64,000 nucleotides of DNA from Desulfofarcimen acetoxidans DSM 771 (GCF_000024205.1 NC_013216.1:3286001-3350000); one strand, 5' to 3'. Shown: positions 38,163 through 48,646, counted from the stretch's first letter. The notes: a model not told the origin generated them from the sequence alone. Numbers and translations: made by a program.

Positions 38163-38230
38163 GAAATTTCATAGCTAACCATAAACAAGAAGGTAAATAT
38201 AATATGAATAAGATATAGAGGGATAATTCT

Positions 38231-39781
38231 ATGCCGTATAGCTCTTCTTCAGGAAAAGTGTGGTCAGAAAGAATAATTAAGCGTCTGATTGCGAGATGCA
38301 GCAATAACTCCATATTAGATGTTGGTGCGGGCGCAGGTATTTACTGTACCATGTTACGGCCCCAATTACCAACTACTGAATTCATCGGACTTGAGATATG
38401 GGAACCTTACATTGAAAAATACTCTCTTTCCAGCAAATATCATAATATTATTAAAGAGGATATTAGAGATTTTATTCCTCAAAAGACATATGGAATAACC
38501 CTTATGGGTGATATTCTCGAACATATGACTAAAGAAGAAGCAATAAAAGTTTACTATAAGTTATTGGAGTTTAGTGAGTATGTACTTATAAGCATACCGA
38601 TTAATTATTATCCTCAGGATGAATACATGGGAAATCCTTACGAAAAACATGTAAAAGATGACTGGAGCCACGATGAAGTCCTTTCCTCCTTTGACTGTAT
38701 AGCACTTTTTTATATTGAAAATGAGATTGGAGTATATATAGGCTATAATCCAAAACTACACACAAAATGGGATATACTGAATGCAAATAAAACCGCATAT
38801 GCAGTTTATGGAATTTACAAAAATGAAGAAAACTTTATAGAAAGGTTTTTAAATTCAGTAAAAGATGCTGATGAAATTGTCCTTTGTGACACAGGTTCAG
38901 ACGATAATACTAATACTATAATTAATTCTCTCAAAGAAAAAAATCCTGATATTAATCTTAAAACCTTTAAAATATTTGTTTCACCATGGAGATTTGATGA
39001 TGCACGCAATACTGCGTTGTCTCTGGTAAGTAAAAATATGGATATTTGTATATCCCTTGATATTGACGAATACTTAATGGAAAACTGGAGAGAGGTTTTA
39101 GATTTAAGATGGGATTTTAAATATACTCGATGTTATCATAAATTTAAAACAATTTGGGCTAATAATAGTTTCTCTGCGCATTGGCATGATAGAATACATG
39201 TAAGATGTGGTTATTGTTGGAAGCTGCCGGTGCATGAAATACTAGAGTATAAGTCTGAAGAAAAAATTTGCTGGATGGATGATTTCTGGGTATATCATCA
39301 ACCCGAAAATAAAAAATCAAGAGCATTTTATTTCCCATTGCTTGAACAATCGGTCAGGGAAAGACCTGATGTTTGGAAGACATGGAGTTTTTTGGCGAAT
39401 GAGTATATGATGGCAGGCAGATTTGAGGATGCCATGGAGGCTATTGATAAAGCATTTAAGTTAAAGAATTCCGACAAAGGCTATTTATATAAAATGAAAT
39501 ATAACCTGTATAAAAATCAAAACAAACAGGAACTGGCTATATTAAACCTAAACAATTATATTTTATGCATGCCGGGCAGACGGGAACCCTATTTTGAAAA
39601 AGCGAATTACCTACATCAGTTAGGAAGAAACGTAGAGTCTTATTTCACTTTGAAAGAGGCACAAAAACAATCTAATGAAATAACAGATTACCATTATATT
39701 CCGAATTGCTGGGGCAAAAATTTTGATGGATTCTTATCCAGGATATTTGAGCTCGCCCAAAAGGACGGATTGGCTATATGA
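38231..39781 (+). CDS. GT1: methyltransferase-glycosyltransferase family 2 fusion with TPR tail
   Basis: The 516-residue protein has three parts. Residues 1-180 resemble a class I SAM methyltransferase (SILDVGAGAGIYCTM, then GDILEHMTKEEA). Residues about 190-360 form a GT2-type glycosyltransferase (YGIYKNEENFIERFLNSVKD, CDTGSDDNT, then SLDIDEYL as the DxD-like metal motif). Residues about 370-500 look like TPR helices. The start is ATG after AGAGGGATAA. It overlaps GT2 by 4 bases. Position right after the collagen gene suggests it modifies that protein's glycans: sugar addition plus O-methylation. That role is inferred. Confidence 0.8.
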   Translation: MPYSSSSGKVWSERIIKRLIARCSNNSILDVGAGAGIYCTMLRPQLPTTEFIGLEIWEPYIEKYSLSSKYHNIIKEDIRDFIPQKTYGITLMGDILEHMTKEEAIKVYYKLLEFSEYVLISIPINYYPQDEYMGNPYEKHVKDDWSHDEVLSSFDCIALFYIENEIGVYIGYNPKLHTKWDILNANKTAYAVYGIYKNEENFIERFLNSVKDADEIVLCDTGSDDNTNTIINSLKEKNPDINLKTFKIFVSPWRFDDARNTALSLVSKNMDICISLDIDEYLMENWREVLDLRWDFKYTRCYHKFKTIWANNSFSAHWHDRIHVRCGYCWKLPVHEILEYKSEEKICWMDDFWVYHQPENKKSRAFYFPLLEQSVRERPDVWKTWSFLANEYMMAGRFEDAMEAIDKAFKLKNSDKGYLYKMKYNLYKNQNKQELAILNLNNYILCMPGRREPYFEKANYLHQLGRNVESYFTLKEAQKQSNEITDYHYIPNCWGKNFDGFLSRIFELAQKDGLAI

Positions 39782-40866
39782 ATAAATATAAGGTATGCGT
39801 CTATTCAATTTGTAAAAACGAAGAACAGTTTGTTGACAGGTGGATTGACTCCATGAATGAAGCAGATATGATCGCTGTTTGCGACACCGGTTCATCCGAC
39901 GGTACGGTAAAAAAGCTGAAATCCCGGGGTGCAGTAGTTAATAGTATAAATCTTGATCCATGGAGATTTGATGTCGCAAGAAATATATCACTGGCCTTTG
40001 TACCTTTCGATATGGATATCTGTGTCTGTACGGATCTGGATGAAGTTTTGGAAGCCGGATGGAGAGAAAGGCTGGAAAATGTGTGGACACCGGAAACTAC
40101 AAGGCTTAGATACATGTACACTTGGAAGTTTAACGAAGACGGCTCGCGCGGCGCTACTTACTGGTATGAAAAAATACATGGCAGACGAGGATATCGGTGG
40201 GTGCACCCAATTCATGAGATATTGCAATATTATGATGAAAAGCCGGAAATATATGCATATGCTCCCGCAATTCATCTAAATCATTTCCCTGATCCGGCTA
40301 AATCCAGGAGCCAGTATCTGTCTTTGCTTGAACTTTCCAGAAACGAAAATCCCAATGATAGCAGCACAGTATTCTGGCTTGGCAGAGAATATATGTTCTA
40401 TGGGCAATATGACAAGTGTATAAAAACATTGAAGGAACACCTTTCATTATCCAGTGCCGTATGGGATCAGGAACGCTGCGCTTCAATGAGATATATAGCA
40501 AGGTCATATAACACAAAAGGAGATTTGGCTGAAGCAAAAAAATGGCTTTACAAAGCCATTGCAGAGTGTCCGACAGTTAGGGAACCCTATGTTGATATGG
40601 CACGTTTGGGCTATGAATTGAAGGATTGGCCGCTTGTATATCTTATGCTTGAAGAGACACTAAAAATAAAAGATAAACCCTTTTCATACCTTATTGAAGA
40701 ATCTAGTTGGGATAATACTATATACGATCTGGGCTCAATTGCATGCTATTGGATCGGGATGTTTGAAAAAGCCTATGAGCTTGCAAGAATTGCTTCAGGT
40801 ATGAATCCCCATGACGAAAGGCTTGAGCATAATCTTAAAATTATTAAAGAAAGAATAACGAAATAA
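39778..40866 (+). CDS. GT2: family 2 glycosyltransferase with TPR tail
   Basis: The 362-residue protein begins KVCVYSICKNEEQFVDRW, then DTGSSDGT and CTDLDEVLEAGW, the nucleotide-sugar and DxD-like motifs of GT2 enzymes. The second half (from about residue 200) is helical and TPR-like (EAKKWLYKAIAECPTVREPY). It overlaps GT1 by ATGA, so the two are coupled. A truncated copy of its 3' end occurs at 46691. Likely adds sugars to the neighbouring Thr-rich collagen-like protein. Confidence 0.82.
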   Translation: MNKYKVCVYSICKNEEQFVDRWIDSMNEADMIAVCDTGSSDGTVKKLKSRGAVVNSINLDPWRFDVARNISLAFVPFDMDICVCTDLDEVLEAGWRERLENVWTPETTRLRYMYTWKFNEDGSRGATYWYEKIHGRRGYRWVHPIHEILQYYDEKPEIYAYAPAIHLNHFPDPAKSRSQYLSLLELSRNENPNDSSTVFWLGREYMFYGQYDKCIKTLKEHLSLSSAVWDQERCASMRYIARSYNTKGDLAEAKKWLYKAIAECPTVREPYVDMARLGYELKDWPLVYLMLEETLKIKDKPFSYLIEESSWDNTIYDLGSIACYWIGMFEKAYELARIASGMNPHDERLEHNLKIIKERITK

Positions 40867-40907
40867 AAATTGTTTATTAATTATTCAATTTGGAAGTGGG
40901 ATGACCA

Positions 40908-41015
40908 GTGAATAAGTTAAAGGTATGCGTGTATGCAACATGTAAAAATGAGTAGAAGTTTATAGATAGATGGATAGATTTAATGCGTGAAGCCGACATA
41001 ATCATTGTAACCGAT
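40908..41015 (+). pseudogene. GT3 5' fragment in unit 1
   Basis: A GTG start and MNKLKVCVYATCKNE match the start of the intact GT3 at 47129, but the next codon is TAG where GT3 has GAG. After 108 bp the sequence breaks at ACCGAT and continues as the start of unit 2. It marks the duplication junction and cannot make a protein. Confidence 0.85.
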
Positions 41016-41070
41016 TGGTTGTATACTTAAGCCTTGTCGCACTAGGATGTCAAACTTGAGTTAAACACCT

Positions 41071-41112
41071 GCTCTTTGTAACTGTGATAGTTACAAAGAG
41101 CATTTTTTGTTT
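41071..41112 (+). terminator. Intrinsic terminator upstream of collagen-like gene 2
   Basis: Perfect 13-bp stem GCTCTTTGTAACT/AGTTACAAAGAGC with 5-nt loop followed by ATTTTTTGTTTT. Confidence 0.88.
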
Positions 41113-41236
41113 TATCTCGTATTGCTGTTCCTTTCTGCTTCTGGACAAGAATACTTCCCTTAAATGGTGTTTTTTGGTAACAAAATATAAGACATCTTAA
41201 TATTATAGACTATTACCGAGGAAAGGTTTGATTTCT

Positions 41237-44200
41237 ATGTCCTCTATATTGATAATGCCAACTGGAGACACTTATATTAAAAAATCATCTCCAAATAGTA
41301 ACTTTTCCAAAAAAAAATGTCTTATTGCAGGTTTCGGGGGCTGCAAAAAAATATATACTAGTTTGATAAAATTTGACATTCCCCAGATTCCTGCAGGGAG
41401 TGAGTTTATTCGTGCTTATTTAAGGCTTAATGTTGATGATACTGATCTAGCAGATAATGTTGAAATAAAGGTAAACAGGATATTATCTAGTTTTGATACG
41501 GATACAGTTACATGGGACACTTCTCCCTCATATATACCAACATCAATTGTATTTAATGTTGACTGCCATCAAATAGGCCGATTAGTCGAAGTAAACATAA
41601 GTGAATTGGTACGAGGCTGGATAGATCTGCAATTTCCCAATTATGGTATTGCACTAACAGGAAAAGAGGGTAATAAAGGTCTTGTAGCCTTTTCAAGTTC
41701 TAATGACGAGGCAATGAGTAGACCACAACTAATTATAATATACCGATTTAATATTGTTGGCCCCACAGGTCCGACTGGTCCGCATGGTAAAACAGGTAAA
41801 ACCGGTAAAACCGGTCCCACAGGCCCGACTGGCAAAACAGGTAAAACAGGAGCAACCGGTCCCACAGGCGCAACTGGTCCTACAGGCACTGGCGCAACCG
41901 GCCCCACAGGTCCAACTGGCAGTGCAACAGGAGCAACTGGCCCCACGGGTCCTACAGGCACTGCAGGCACAACAGGTGCAACCGGTCCCACAGGTCCAAC
42001 TGGTATAGCAGGTACAAGCGGCGCAACCGGCCCCACTGGTCCGACCGGTACTGCGGGTGCAGACGGTACAACCGGCCCCACAGGCCCGACTGGCATTGCG
42101 GGTGCAAATGGCGCAACCGGCCCCACAGGCCCGACAGGTACTGCGGGTGCAAATGGCGCAACCGGCCCCACAGGTCCTACGGGTACTGCGGGTGCAGATG
42201 GCGCAATCGGCCCTACAGGTCCCACGGGCACTGGTGCAACCGGTCCCACAGGTCCTACAGGTACCGCAGGAACAGACGGTGCAACCGGCCCCACAGGTCC
42301 CACCGGTACTGCAGGAACAGACGGTGCAACCGGCCCCACAGGCCCGACAGGTACTGCGGGTGCAAATGGCGCAACCGGTCCCACTGGTACAGATGGCGCA
42401 ACCGGTCCCACAGGTCCCACCGGTACTGCAGGAGTAGACGGTGCAACAGGCCCCACAGGTCCTACTGGCACTTCTGGTGCAGATGGTGCAACCGGTCCCA
42501 CAGGTCCCACCGGCACTTCTGGTGCAGATGGCACAACTGGTCCCACAGGTCCTACCGGTACTGCAGGAGTAGACGGTGCAACCGGCCCCACGGGTCCTAC
42601 CGGCACTTCTGGTTCAGATGGTGCAACCGGCCCCACAGGCCCGACAGGTACTGCGGGTGCAGACGGAGCAACCGGCCCCACTGGTCCTACCGGTACTGCA
42701 GGAGCAGACGGTGCAACCGGTCCCACTGGCCCGACCGGTACTGCAGGAGCAGACGGCGCAACCGGTCCCACGGGCCCGACCGGTACTGCAGGAGCAGACG
42801 GCGCAACCGGTCCCACGGGTCCGACTGGCACTGCAGGAGCAGACGGTGCAACCGGCCCCACAGGCCCGACTGGTACTGCAGGTGCAGATGGCGCAACCGG
42901 CCCCACAGGTCCCACTGGCACTGCAGGTGCAGATGGCGCAACCGGCCCCACAGGCCCGACAGGTACTGCGGGTGCAGACGGCGCAACCGGCCCAACTGGT
43001 CCGACCGGTACTGCGGGTGCAGATGGTGCAACCGGTCCCACAGGTCCTACCGGTACTGCAGGAGTAGACGGTGCAACAGGCCCCACGGGTCCTACCGGCA
43101 CTTCTGGTTCAGATGGTGCAACCGGCCCTACAGGTCCCACGGGCACTGCGGGAGTAGACGGTGCAACCGGTCCCACAGGTCCTACTGGTACCACAGGAAC
43201 AGACGGTGCAACCGGCCCCACAGGCCCGACTGGCACTGCTGCTGCAGACGGCGCAACTGGTCCCACAGGCCCGACAGGTACTGCGGGTGCAGACGGCGCA
43301 ACCGGCCCAACTGGTCCGACCGGCACTGCAGGAGCAGACGGTGCAACCGGCCCCACAGGTCCTACTGGTACTGCGGGTGCAGATGGCGCAACCGGTCCCA
43401 CAGGTCCCACCGGTACTGCAGGAGTAGACGGTGCAACAGGCCCCACAGGCCCGACAGGTACTGCGGGTGCAGACGGCGCAACCGGCCCAACTGGTCCGAC
43501 CGGTACTGCGGGTGCAGATGGTGCAACCGGCCCAACTGGTCCGACCGGCACTGCAGGAGCAGACGGTGCAACCGGCCCCACAGGTCCTACTGGTACTGCG
43601 GGTGCAGATGGCGCAACCGGCCCTACAGGTCCCACGGGCACTGCGGGAGTAGACGGTGCAACCGGCCCCACAGGTCCTACAGGTACCGCAGGAACAGACG
43701 GTGCAACCGGCCCCACAGGCCCGACTGGCACTGCTGGTGCAGACGGCGCAACCGGTCCCACAGGTCCGACTGGCACTGCTGGTACAGATGGCGCAACCGG
43801 TCCCACAGGTCCTACCGGTACTGCAGGAGTAGACGGTGCAACAGGCCCCACGGGTCCGACTGGCACTGCTGGTGCAGATGGTGCAACCGGTCCCACAGGT
43901 CCCACTGGCACTGCTGGTACAGATGGCGCAACCGGTCCCACAGGTCCCACCGGCACTGCTGGTACAAATGGCGCAACTGGTCCCACAGGTCCTACTGGTA
44001 CTGCTGGTGCAGACGGCACAACCGGTCCCACAGGTCCCACCGGCACTGCTGGTACAAATGGCGCAACTGGTCCCACAGGTCCTACAGGTACTGCAGGAGT
44101 AGACGGTGCAACCGGCCCCACGGGTCCGACTGGCACTTCTGGTGCAGACGGCGCAACCGGCCCCACAGGTCCTACTGGTACTGCTGGAACAAACGGTGCA

Positions 44201-45970
44201 ACCGGCCCCACAGGTCCTACTGGTACTGCTGGTGCAGACGGCGCAACCGGCCCCACAGGTCCAACTGGTACAGCAGGAACAGACGGTGCAACCGGCCCCA
44301 CAGGTCCGACTGGTACTGCAGGAGCAGACGGTGCAACCGGTCCCACAGGTCCAACTGGCACTGCTGGTGCAGACGGTGCAACCGGTCCCACAGGTCCTAC
44401 TGGTACTGCTGGTGCAGACGGTGCAACCGGCCCCACAGGCCCGACTGGCACTGCTGGTGCAGACGGCGCAACCGGCCCCACAGGTCCTACTGGTACTGCT
44501 GGTGCAGACGGTGCAACCGGTCCCACAGGTCCTACTGGTACTGCTGGTGCAGACGGTGCAACCGGTGCAACCGGTCCCACTGGCCCAACTGGTACTGCAG
44601 GTGCAGATGGTGCAACCGGCCCCACAGGTCCTACTGGTACTGCTGGTGCAGACGGTGCAACCGGCCCCACAGGTCCTACTGGCACTGCTGGTGCAGATGG
44701 CGCAACCGGCCCCACAGGTCCTACTGGCACTGCTGGTGCAGATGGCGCAACCGGCCCCACAGGTCCGACCGGCACTGCAGGTGTAGACGGCGCAACCGGC
44801 CCCACTGGTCCGACCGGCACTGCTGGTGCAGACGGCGCAACCGGCCCCACAGGTCCTACTGGTACTGCTGGTGCAGACGGCGCAACCGGCCCCACAGGTC
44901 CGACTGGCACTGCAGGTGCAGACGGCGCAACCGGTCCCACTGGCCCAACTGGTACAGCAGGTGTAGACGGTGCAACCGGCCCCACAGGCCCGACAGGTAC
45001 TGCAGGTGCAGACGGTACAACCGGCCCCACAGGTCCGACCGGCACTGCTGGTGCAGATGGCGCAACCGGCCCCACTGGCCCGACTGGCACTGCTGGTGCA
45101 GACGGTGCAACCGGCCCCACAGGTCCGACTGGTACTGCTGGTGTAGACGGCGCAACCGGCCCCACGGGTCCGACCGGCACTGCTGGTGCAGACGGCGCAA
45201 CCGGCCCCACTGGCCCGACCGGCACTGCTGGTGCAGATGGCGCAACCGGCCCCACAGGCCCGACCGGTACTGCAGGAGCAGACGGCGCAACCGGCCCCAC
45301 AGGTCCAACTGGCACTGCTGGTGCAGATGGTACAACCGGTCCCACTGGCCCAACTGGTACAACAGGTGTAGACGGTGCAACCGGCCCCACAGGTCCGACT
45401 GGCACTGCAGGTGCAGATGGTGCAACCGGTCCCACAGGTCCGACTGGCACTGCGGGTGCAGACGGCGCAACTGGCCCCACAGGTCCGACTGGTACTGCAG
45501 GTGCAGACGGTGCAACCGGTCCCACAGGTCCGACTGGCGCAACTGGGGAAGTCGTTTTGGCTTTTGGATCTTTAAGAGGAAACAGTGTAGAGACACCTGG
45601 TGCAACATTCACACCCGTACCATTTAATATTGTTGGACCTTTATCAGATACCATCACGGTTAGTCTATCGGGTAATGAATTAGTAGTAGGAGAAAACGGA
45701 ATTTATCAAATAACGATATCTATTAATGCTGAAGCCACTGTTAATCCAGATCCAGATCAACCATATTTAAATGCTATTATCACTGTCAATGGTGCACCTA
45801 TTTTTGGCGATACTACCACTTTTTTCAAGATATCTAATAGAAGTAGTTCAACGTTTGCCGTTCAATCATCCTTAACAGCAGGAGATGAAGTAGGAGTAAG
45901 TATTATTACAGATTTTCCTGCTTTGGGTTATATGAATCGCTCTTTAACTATTGTTCAATTAAGTAATTAA
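41237..45970 (+). CDS. Giant collagen-like spore-surface protein 2 (BclA-type C-terminal domain)
   Basis: Intact frame of 1,577 codons from the ATG at 41237 (AGGAAAGG upstream; a TTG at 41228 is too close to it). Residues 1-170 are the DNRLRE-type domain, with nine A at 41309-41317 keeping the frame. Then come KTGKTG spacers and about 84 [15 protein letters not shown]-type units. The last 145 residues ([17 protein letters not shown] ... SLTIVQLSN) form a jelly-roll domain like the BclA C-terminus, which trimerises and faces outward on spores. This domain differs from that of gene 1. No signal peptide; expression in the mother cell during sporulation is inferred from the family. Confidence 0.9.
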   Translation: MSSILIMPTGDTYIKKSSPNSNFSKKKCLIAGFGGCKKIYTSLIKFDIPQIPAGSEFIRAYLRLNVDDTDLADNVEIKVNRILSSFDTDTVTWDTSPSYIPTSIVFNVDCHQIGRLVEVNISELVRGWIDLQFPNYGIALTGKEGNKGLVAFSSSNDEAMSRPQLIIIYRFNIVGPTGPTGPHGKTGKTGKTGPTGPTGKTGKTGATGPTGATGPTGTGATGPTGPTGSATGATGPTGPTGTAGTTGATGPTGPTGIAGTSGATGPTGPTGTAGADGTTGPTGPTGIAGANGATGPTGPTGTAGANGATGPTGPTGTAGADGAIGPTGPTGTGATGPTGPTGTAGTDGATGPTGPTGTAGTDGATGPTGPTGTAGANGATGPTGTDGATGPTGPTGTAGVDGATGPTGPTGTSGADGATGPTGPTGTSGADGTTGPTGPTGTAGVDGATGPTGPTGTSGSDGATGPTGPTGTAGADGATGPTGPTGTAGADGATGPTGPTGTAGADGATGPTGPTGTAGADGATGPTGPTGTAGADGATGPTGPTGTAGADGATGPTGPTGTAGADGATGPTGPTGTAGADGATGPTGPTGTAGADGATGPTGPTGTAGVDGATGPTGPTGTSGSDGATGPTGPTGTAGVDGATGPTGPTGTTGTDGATGPTGPTGTAAADGATGPTGPTGTAGADGATGPTGPTGTAGADGATGPTGPTGTAGADGATGPTGPTGTAGVDGATGPTGPTGTAGADGATGPTGPTGTAGADGATGPTGPTGTAGADGATGPTGPTGTAGADGATGPTGPTGTAGVDGATGPTGPTGTAGTDGATGPTGPTGTAGADGATGPTGPTGTAGTDGATGPTGPTGTAGVDGATGPTGPTGTAGADGATGPTGPTGTAGTDGATGPTGPTGTAGTNGATGPTGPTGTAGADGTTGPTGPTGTAGTNGATGPTGPTGTAGVDGATGPTGPTGTSGADGATGPTGPTGTAGTNGATGPTGPTGTAGADGATGPTGPTGTAGTDGATGPTGPTGTAGADGATGPTGPTGTAGADGATGPTGPTGTAGADGATGPTGPTGTAGADGATGPTGPTGTAGADGATGPTGPTGTAGADGATGATGPTGPTGTAGADGATGPTGPTGTAGADGATGPTGPTGTAGADGATGPTGPTGTAGADGATGPTGPTGTAGVDGATGPTGPTGTAGADGATGPTGPTGTAGADGATGPTGPTGTAGADGATGPTGPTGTAGVDGATGPTGPTGTAGADGTTGPTGPTGTAGADGATGPTGPTGTAGADGATGPTGPTGTAGVDGATGPTGPTGTAGADGATGPTGPTGTAGADGATGPTGPTGTAGADGATGPTGPTGTAGADGTTGPTGPTGTTGVDGATGPTGPTGTAGADGATGPTGPTGTAGADGATGPTGPTGTAGADGATGPTGPTGATGEVVLAFGSLRGNSVETPGATFTPVPFNIVGPLSDTITVSLSGNELVVGENGIYQITISINAEATVNPDPDQPYLNAIITVNGAPIFGDTTTFFKISNRSSSTFAVQSSLTAGDEVGVSIITDFPALGYMNRSLTIVQLSN
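41757..45545 (+). repeat. 45-bp coding tandem repeat array (about 84 units)
   Basis: Same 15-residue collagen unit as in gene 1 but fewer copies and more irregular units near the start ([25 protein letters not shown]). The [13 protein letters not shown] insertion near 44560 is a 9-bp partial unit. Confidence 0.95.
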
Positions 45971-46008
45971 ATGAGCCTATTTTGCAATTTCCTATTATAA
46001 ACACCCCC

Positions 46009-46545
46009 ACAGGTACAGCAGGTACTGGTGCTATAATTCCATTTGCATCCGGAGGTCCCATTGTAATGACTACCATTGCACTTGGGCTGGTTGGTACTGC
46101 AAGTATCGTGGGATTTGTAAGTTCTGCTACCGGCATCACTATTTCTGGTGAAACAATAGATCTTACGGGTGGAGTTACAGGTCCGTTAATTAATTTTGCC
46201 TTTTCGGCTCCTCGGTCTGGAACCATAACATCAATTACAGCATACTTTAGTAATACTATATTGCTGAGTCTTACTGGAACAACTATAACCATCACGGCAC
46301 AATTGTATAGTTCTACAACACCTAATAATACTTTCAGCCCAGTTCCGGGTGCTGTTGTAACATTGGCTCCGGCCCTTACGGGTACAATTTCACTAGGTAG
46401 CACCAGCCATAGTATTACAACCGAATTGTCAATACCGATAACACAGGAAACCCGTTTATTATTGGTATTTTCAGCAACAGCTACCGGTCTGGATCTTATT
46501 AATACTGTGACAGAATAGGCAAGTGCAGGTGCAGCAATTACCTGA
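46009..46545 (+). pseudogene. Orphaned BclB-type C-terminal domain
   Basis: From [17 protein letters not shown] onward this matches the C-terminal 175 residues of collagen-like protein 1, but it has no collagen region or start. A TAG at 46516 replaces the TAT of gene 1 before the shared TGA at 46543. It directly follows the stop of collagen-like gene 2, so it looks like the gene's former 3' end left behind after a new C-terminal domain was inserted. Confidence 0.8.
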
Positions 46546-46584
46546 TCTAAGTAAAGAACTTTATGTGAAAACAAAACACCAAAA

Positions 46585-46616
46585 ATCCGGATCCGGCATT
46601 GCTGCCGGATCCGGAT
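46585..46616 (+). terminator. Long hairpin after the orphaned domain
   Basis: A perfect 13-bp stem (ATCCGGATCCGGC and its complement) with loop ATTGCT, matching the 38127 hairpin in position and loop but with changed, still paired, arms. Confidence 0.6.
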
Positions 46617-46690
46617 CCTAAATTTTACAGCTAATCATAAACAAGAAGATAAGCATAATATGAATAAGGTATAGAGGGATAATTCTATCG

Positions 46691-47087
46691 GGAACGCTGC
46701 GCTTCAATGAGATATATAACAAGGTCATATAACACAAAAAGAGATTTGGCTGAAACAAAAAAATGGCTTTACAAAGCCATTGCAGAGTGTCCGACAGTTA
46801 GGGAACCCTATGTTGATATGGCACGTTTGGGCTATGAATTGAAGGATTGGCTGCTTGTATATCTTATGCTTGAAGAGACACTAAAAATAAAGGATGAACC
46901 CTTTTCCTACCTTGTTGAAGAATCGAGTTGGGATAATACTATATACGATCTGGGCTCAATTGCATGCTATTGGATCGGGATGTTTGAAAAAGCCTATGAA
47001 CTTGCAAGAATTGCTTCAGGTATGAATCCCCATGACGAAAGGCTTGAGCATAATCTTAAAATTATTAAAGAAAGAATAACGAAATAA
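46691..47087 (+). pseudogene. 3' remnant of GT2 in unit 2
   Basis: The sequence equals the last 397 bp of GT2 (40470-40866) with few changes: MRYITRSYNTKRDLAETKKW through DERLEHNLKIIKERITK. It joins abruptly to the leader that precedes GT1 in unit 1. It lacks the catalytic GT2 domain. An ATG could still express 126 residues of TPR-like sequence, but activity is unlikely. Confidence 0.8.
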
Positions 47088-47128
47088 GGATTGTTTATTA
47101 ATTATTCAATTTGGAAGTGGGATGACCA

Positions 47129-48226
47129 GTGAATAAGTTAAAAGTATGTGTGTATGCAATATGTAAAAATGAGGAGAAGTTTGTAGATAGATGGGTAGAT
47201 TCAATGTGTGAAGCCGACATAATCATTGTAACCGATACCGGCTCTACAGATAACACTGTGGAAAAGCTCAGGCAAAGAGGCGTTACTGTTTACATTAATG
47301 TTATTAAACCATGGAGATTTGATAAAGCAAGAAATTCATGCCTTGAGCAAATCCCCGGAGATGTGGATATATGTGTCAGTACGGATCTTGATGAAGTCTT
47401 TGAGGCTGGCTGGCGCGAAAACCTTGAAAAATCATGGATTGAAGGAGCCACAAGGGCGAATTATTACTATGCATGGAGCTTCTGCCCTGATGGTACACCC
47501 GGTGTAACATTTCATTACGACAGGATACATTCCAGGCAAGGATATAAATGGGTTAATCCAGTCCACGAATGCCTTAGCTTTATTGGCGATGGGGTTGAAA
47601 AATTTGTCTGGTGCCCTTATGTACGGCTTCTCCATTATCCCGATAGCAGCAAGGACAGAAGCTCCTATCTTACCTTGCTTGAGTTGGCTGTGGCAGAGAG
47701 GCCGGAAGATCCCAGAAATTATCATTATCTGGGTAGGGAGTATATGTTTGCCGGCATGTGGAATGAATGTATTGAAAACCTAAAAAAACACCTTTCACTT
47801 CCGAATTCATGTTGGAAAGAGGAAAGAAGTGCTTCTATGAGATTTATTGCACGCGCATTCAAAGCACAAGTCAATTACATAGAAGCAAAAAGCTGGCTTT
47901 ATAAAGCAATAGCTGAAACTCCTTATTTAAGAGAGCCTTATGTTGAAATGGCTAAGCTTATGTATGAAGATAAGGATTGGGCCGGAATTTACCATATGGT
48001 AATGGAGGCCTTGAAAATTAAGGAGCGATCAACCTATATAAATGATGCTTGGTGCTGGGACTATACTATATATGACCTGGGAGCCCTGGCTTGCTATTAT
48101 TTGGGTTTGACTGGTGCATCGTTGGAATATGCACAAATTGCGCTGGAAATGAGTCCGAATGATGAAAGACTTAAAAGTAATTATGAAATAATAAAGAATT
48201 TAAAAAACCAGAAAAAGCGGGAGTGA
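47129..48226 (+). CDS. GT3: family 2 glycosyltransferase with TPR tail
   Basis: The 365-residue protein is a paralogue of GT2: VCVYAICKNEEKFVDRWVDS, TDTGSTDNT, CVSTDLDEVFEAGW (DxD-like), then a helical TPR-like half. It starts with GTG 42 bp after the GT2 remnant. Its first 108 bp are duplicated as the fragment at 40908. It is the last intact gene of the cassette. Probable role: glycosylation of the collagen-like filaments. Confidence 0.82.
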   Translation: MNKLKVCVYAICKNEEKFVDRWVDSMCEADIIIVTDTGSTDNTVEKLRQRGVTVYINVIKPWRFDKARNSCLEQIPGDVDICVSTDLDEVFEAGWRENLEKSWIEGATRANYYYAWSFCPDGTPGVTFHYDRIHSRQGYKWVNPVHECLSFIGDGVEKFVWCPYVRLLHYPDSSKDRSSYLTLLELAVAERPEDPRNYHYLGREYMFAGMWNECIENLKKHLSLPNSCWKEERSASMRFIARAFKAQVNYIEAKSWLYKAIAETPYLREPYVEMAKLMYEDKDWAGIYHMVMEALKIKERSTYINDAWCWDYTIYDLGALACYYLGLTGASLEYAQIALEMSPNDERLKSNYEIIKNLKNQKKRE

Positions 48227-48619
48227 TACGAAAAAATTAAATTAAAAGAATTAATTACTGAACAGTAAATGGTTTGTTTTTCTTTCCATGATTCAATTAT
48301 ACAGTAGGGGAAGTGTTTGTATATATACTTGTCGCCCTACCGGGCGGCCGCTCCTTTCATCCACGGAATGAGCACGTGGGTTTACGGAATGTTTTTTATA
48401 GCTTGACTTATATTGGCCAATAAGATACACTTAAAAATAGTAATATAATATAATTAAAAGAACCGTCATAATGTTTTACTCTATGAAGGGCTTTTATTTC
48501 TTACGACAGGACGTAGTAAAAAATGAAAGAGCCTTTTATTTTTTATATTCCGAAATATCAAGAGAAAATACAATAACCCTTATCAAATGGTTAAAAGATG
48601 AAGAAGTATAGAGCATTAT
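48227..48619 (+). other. Gap after GT3 with a possible 42-codon ORF
   Basis: AT-rich sequence, with a CGCCCTACCGGGCGG inverted repeat near 48331. A frame from ATG 48483 to 48611 encodes MKGFYFLRQDVVKNERAFYF and ends IKWLKDEEV, but it has no ribosome binding site. TTGACT near 48404 could be a -35 element for the next gene. Nothing else is recognised. Confidence 0.3.
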
Positions 48620-48646
48620 TTGAATCTGTTGAAAGGAGTACATGCC

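Larger units (their letters stand above)
31963..41012. repeat. Tandem duplication unit 1 (collagen-glycosyltransferase cassette)
   Basis: A 9,050-bp unit that begins at GATTGGTTGTATACTTAAGC and carries a terminator, collagen-like gene 1, GT1, GT2 and the first 108 bp of GT3. The same starting sequence recurs at 41013, fused directly into the truncated GT3. The flanks share just GAT at the junction. The stretch 31985-32100 (for example GATTCATAAATATCATTACA) is absent from unit 2. Confidence 0.85.
41013..47236. repeat. Tandem duplication unit 2 (partly deleted)
   Basis: Second copy of the cassette: terminator, collagen-like gene 2, orphaned C-terminal domain, long hairpin, 3' end of GT2 and the start of GT3, which then continues intact to 48226. 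Compared with unit 1 it lacks about 2.24 kb (all GT1 and the first two thirds of GT2) between 46687 and 46691. Confidence 0.85.

Noticed and set aside
32806-38313. A minus-strand ORF of 1,835 codons ([14 protein letters not shown] repeats)
   Set aside because: It mirrors the collagen repeat array; the 45-bp unit has no stop in several frames. No ribosome binding site, and its ends are random sequence opposite GT1.
32815-45545. Regular 45-bp periodicity considered as CRISPR or minisatellite
   Set aside because: There are no unique spacers, the period is a multiple of three and the frame encodes continuous Gly-X-Y, so it is coding collagen.
41641-45657. A minus-strand ORF of 1,338 codons
   Set aside because: Same artefact of the second collagen repeat array.
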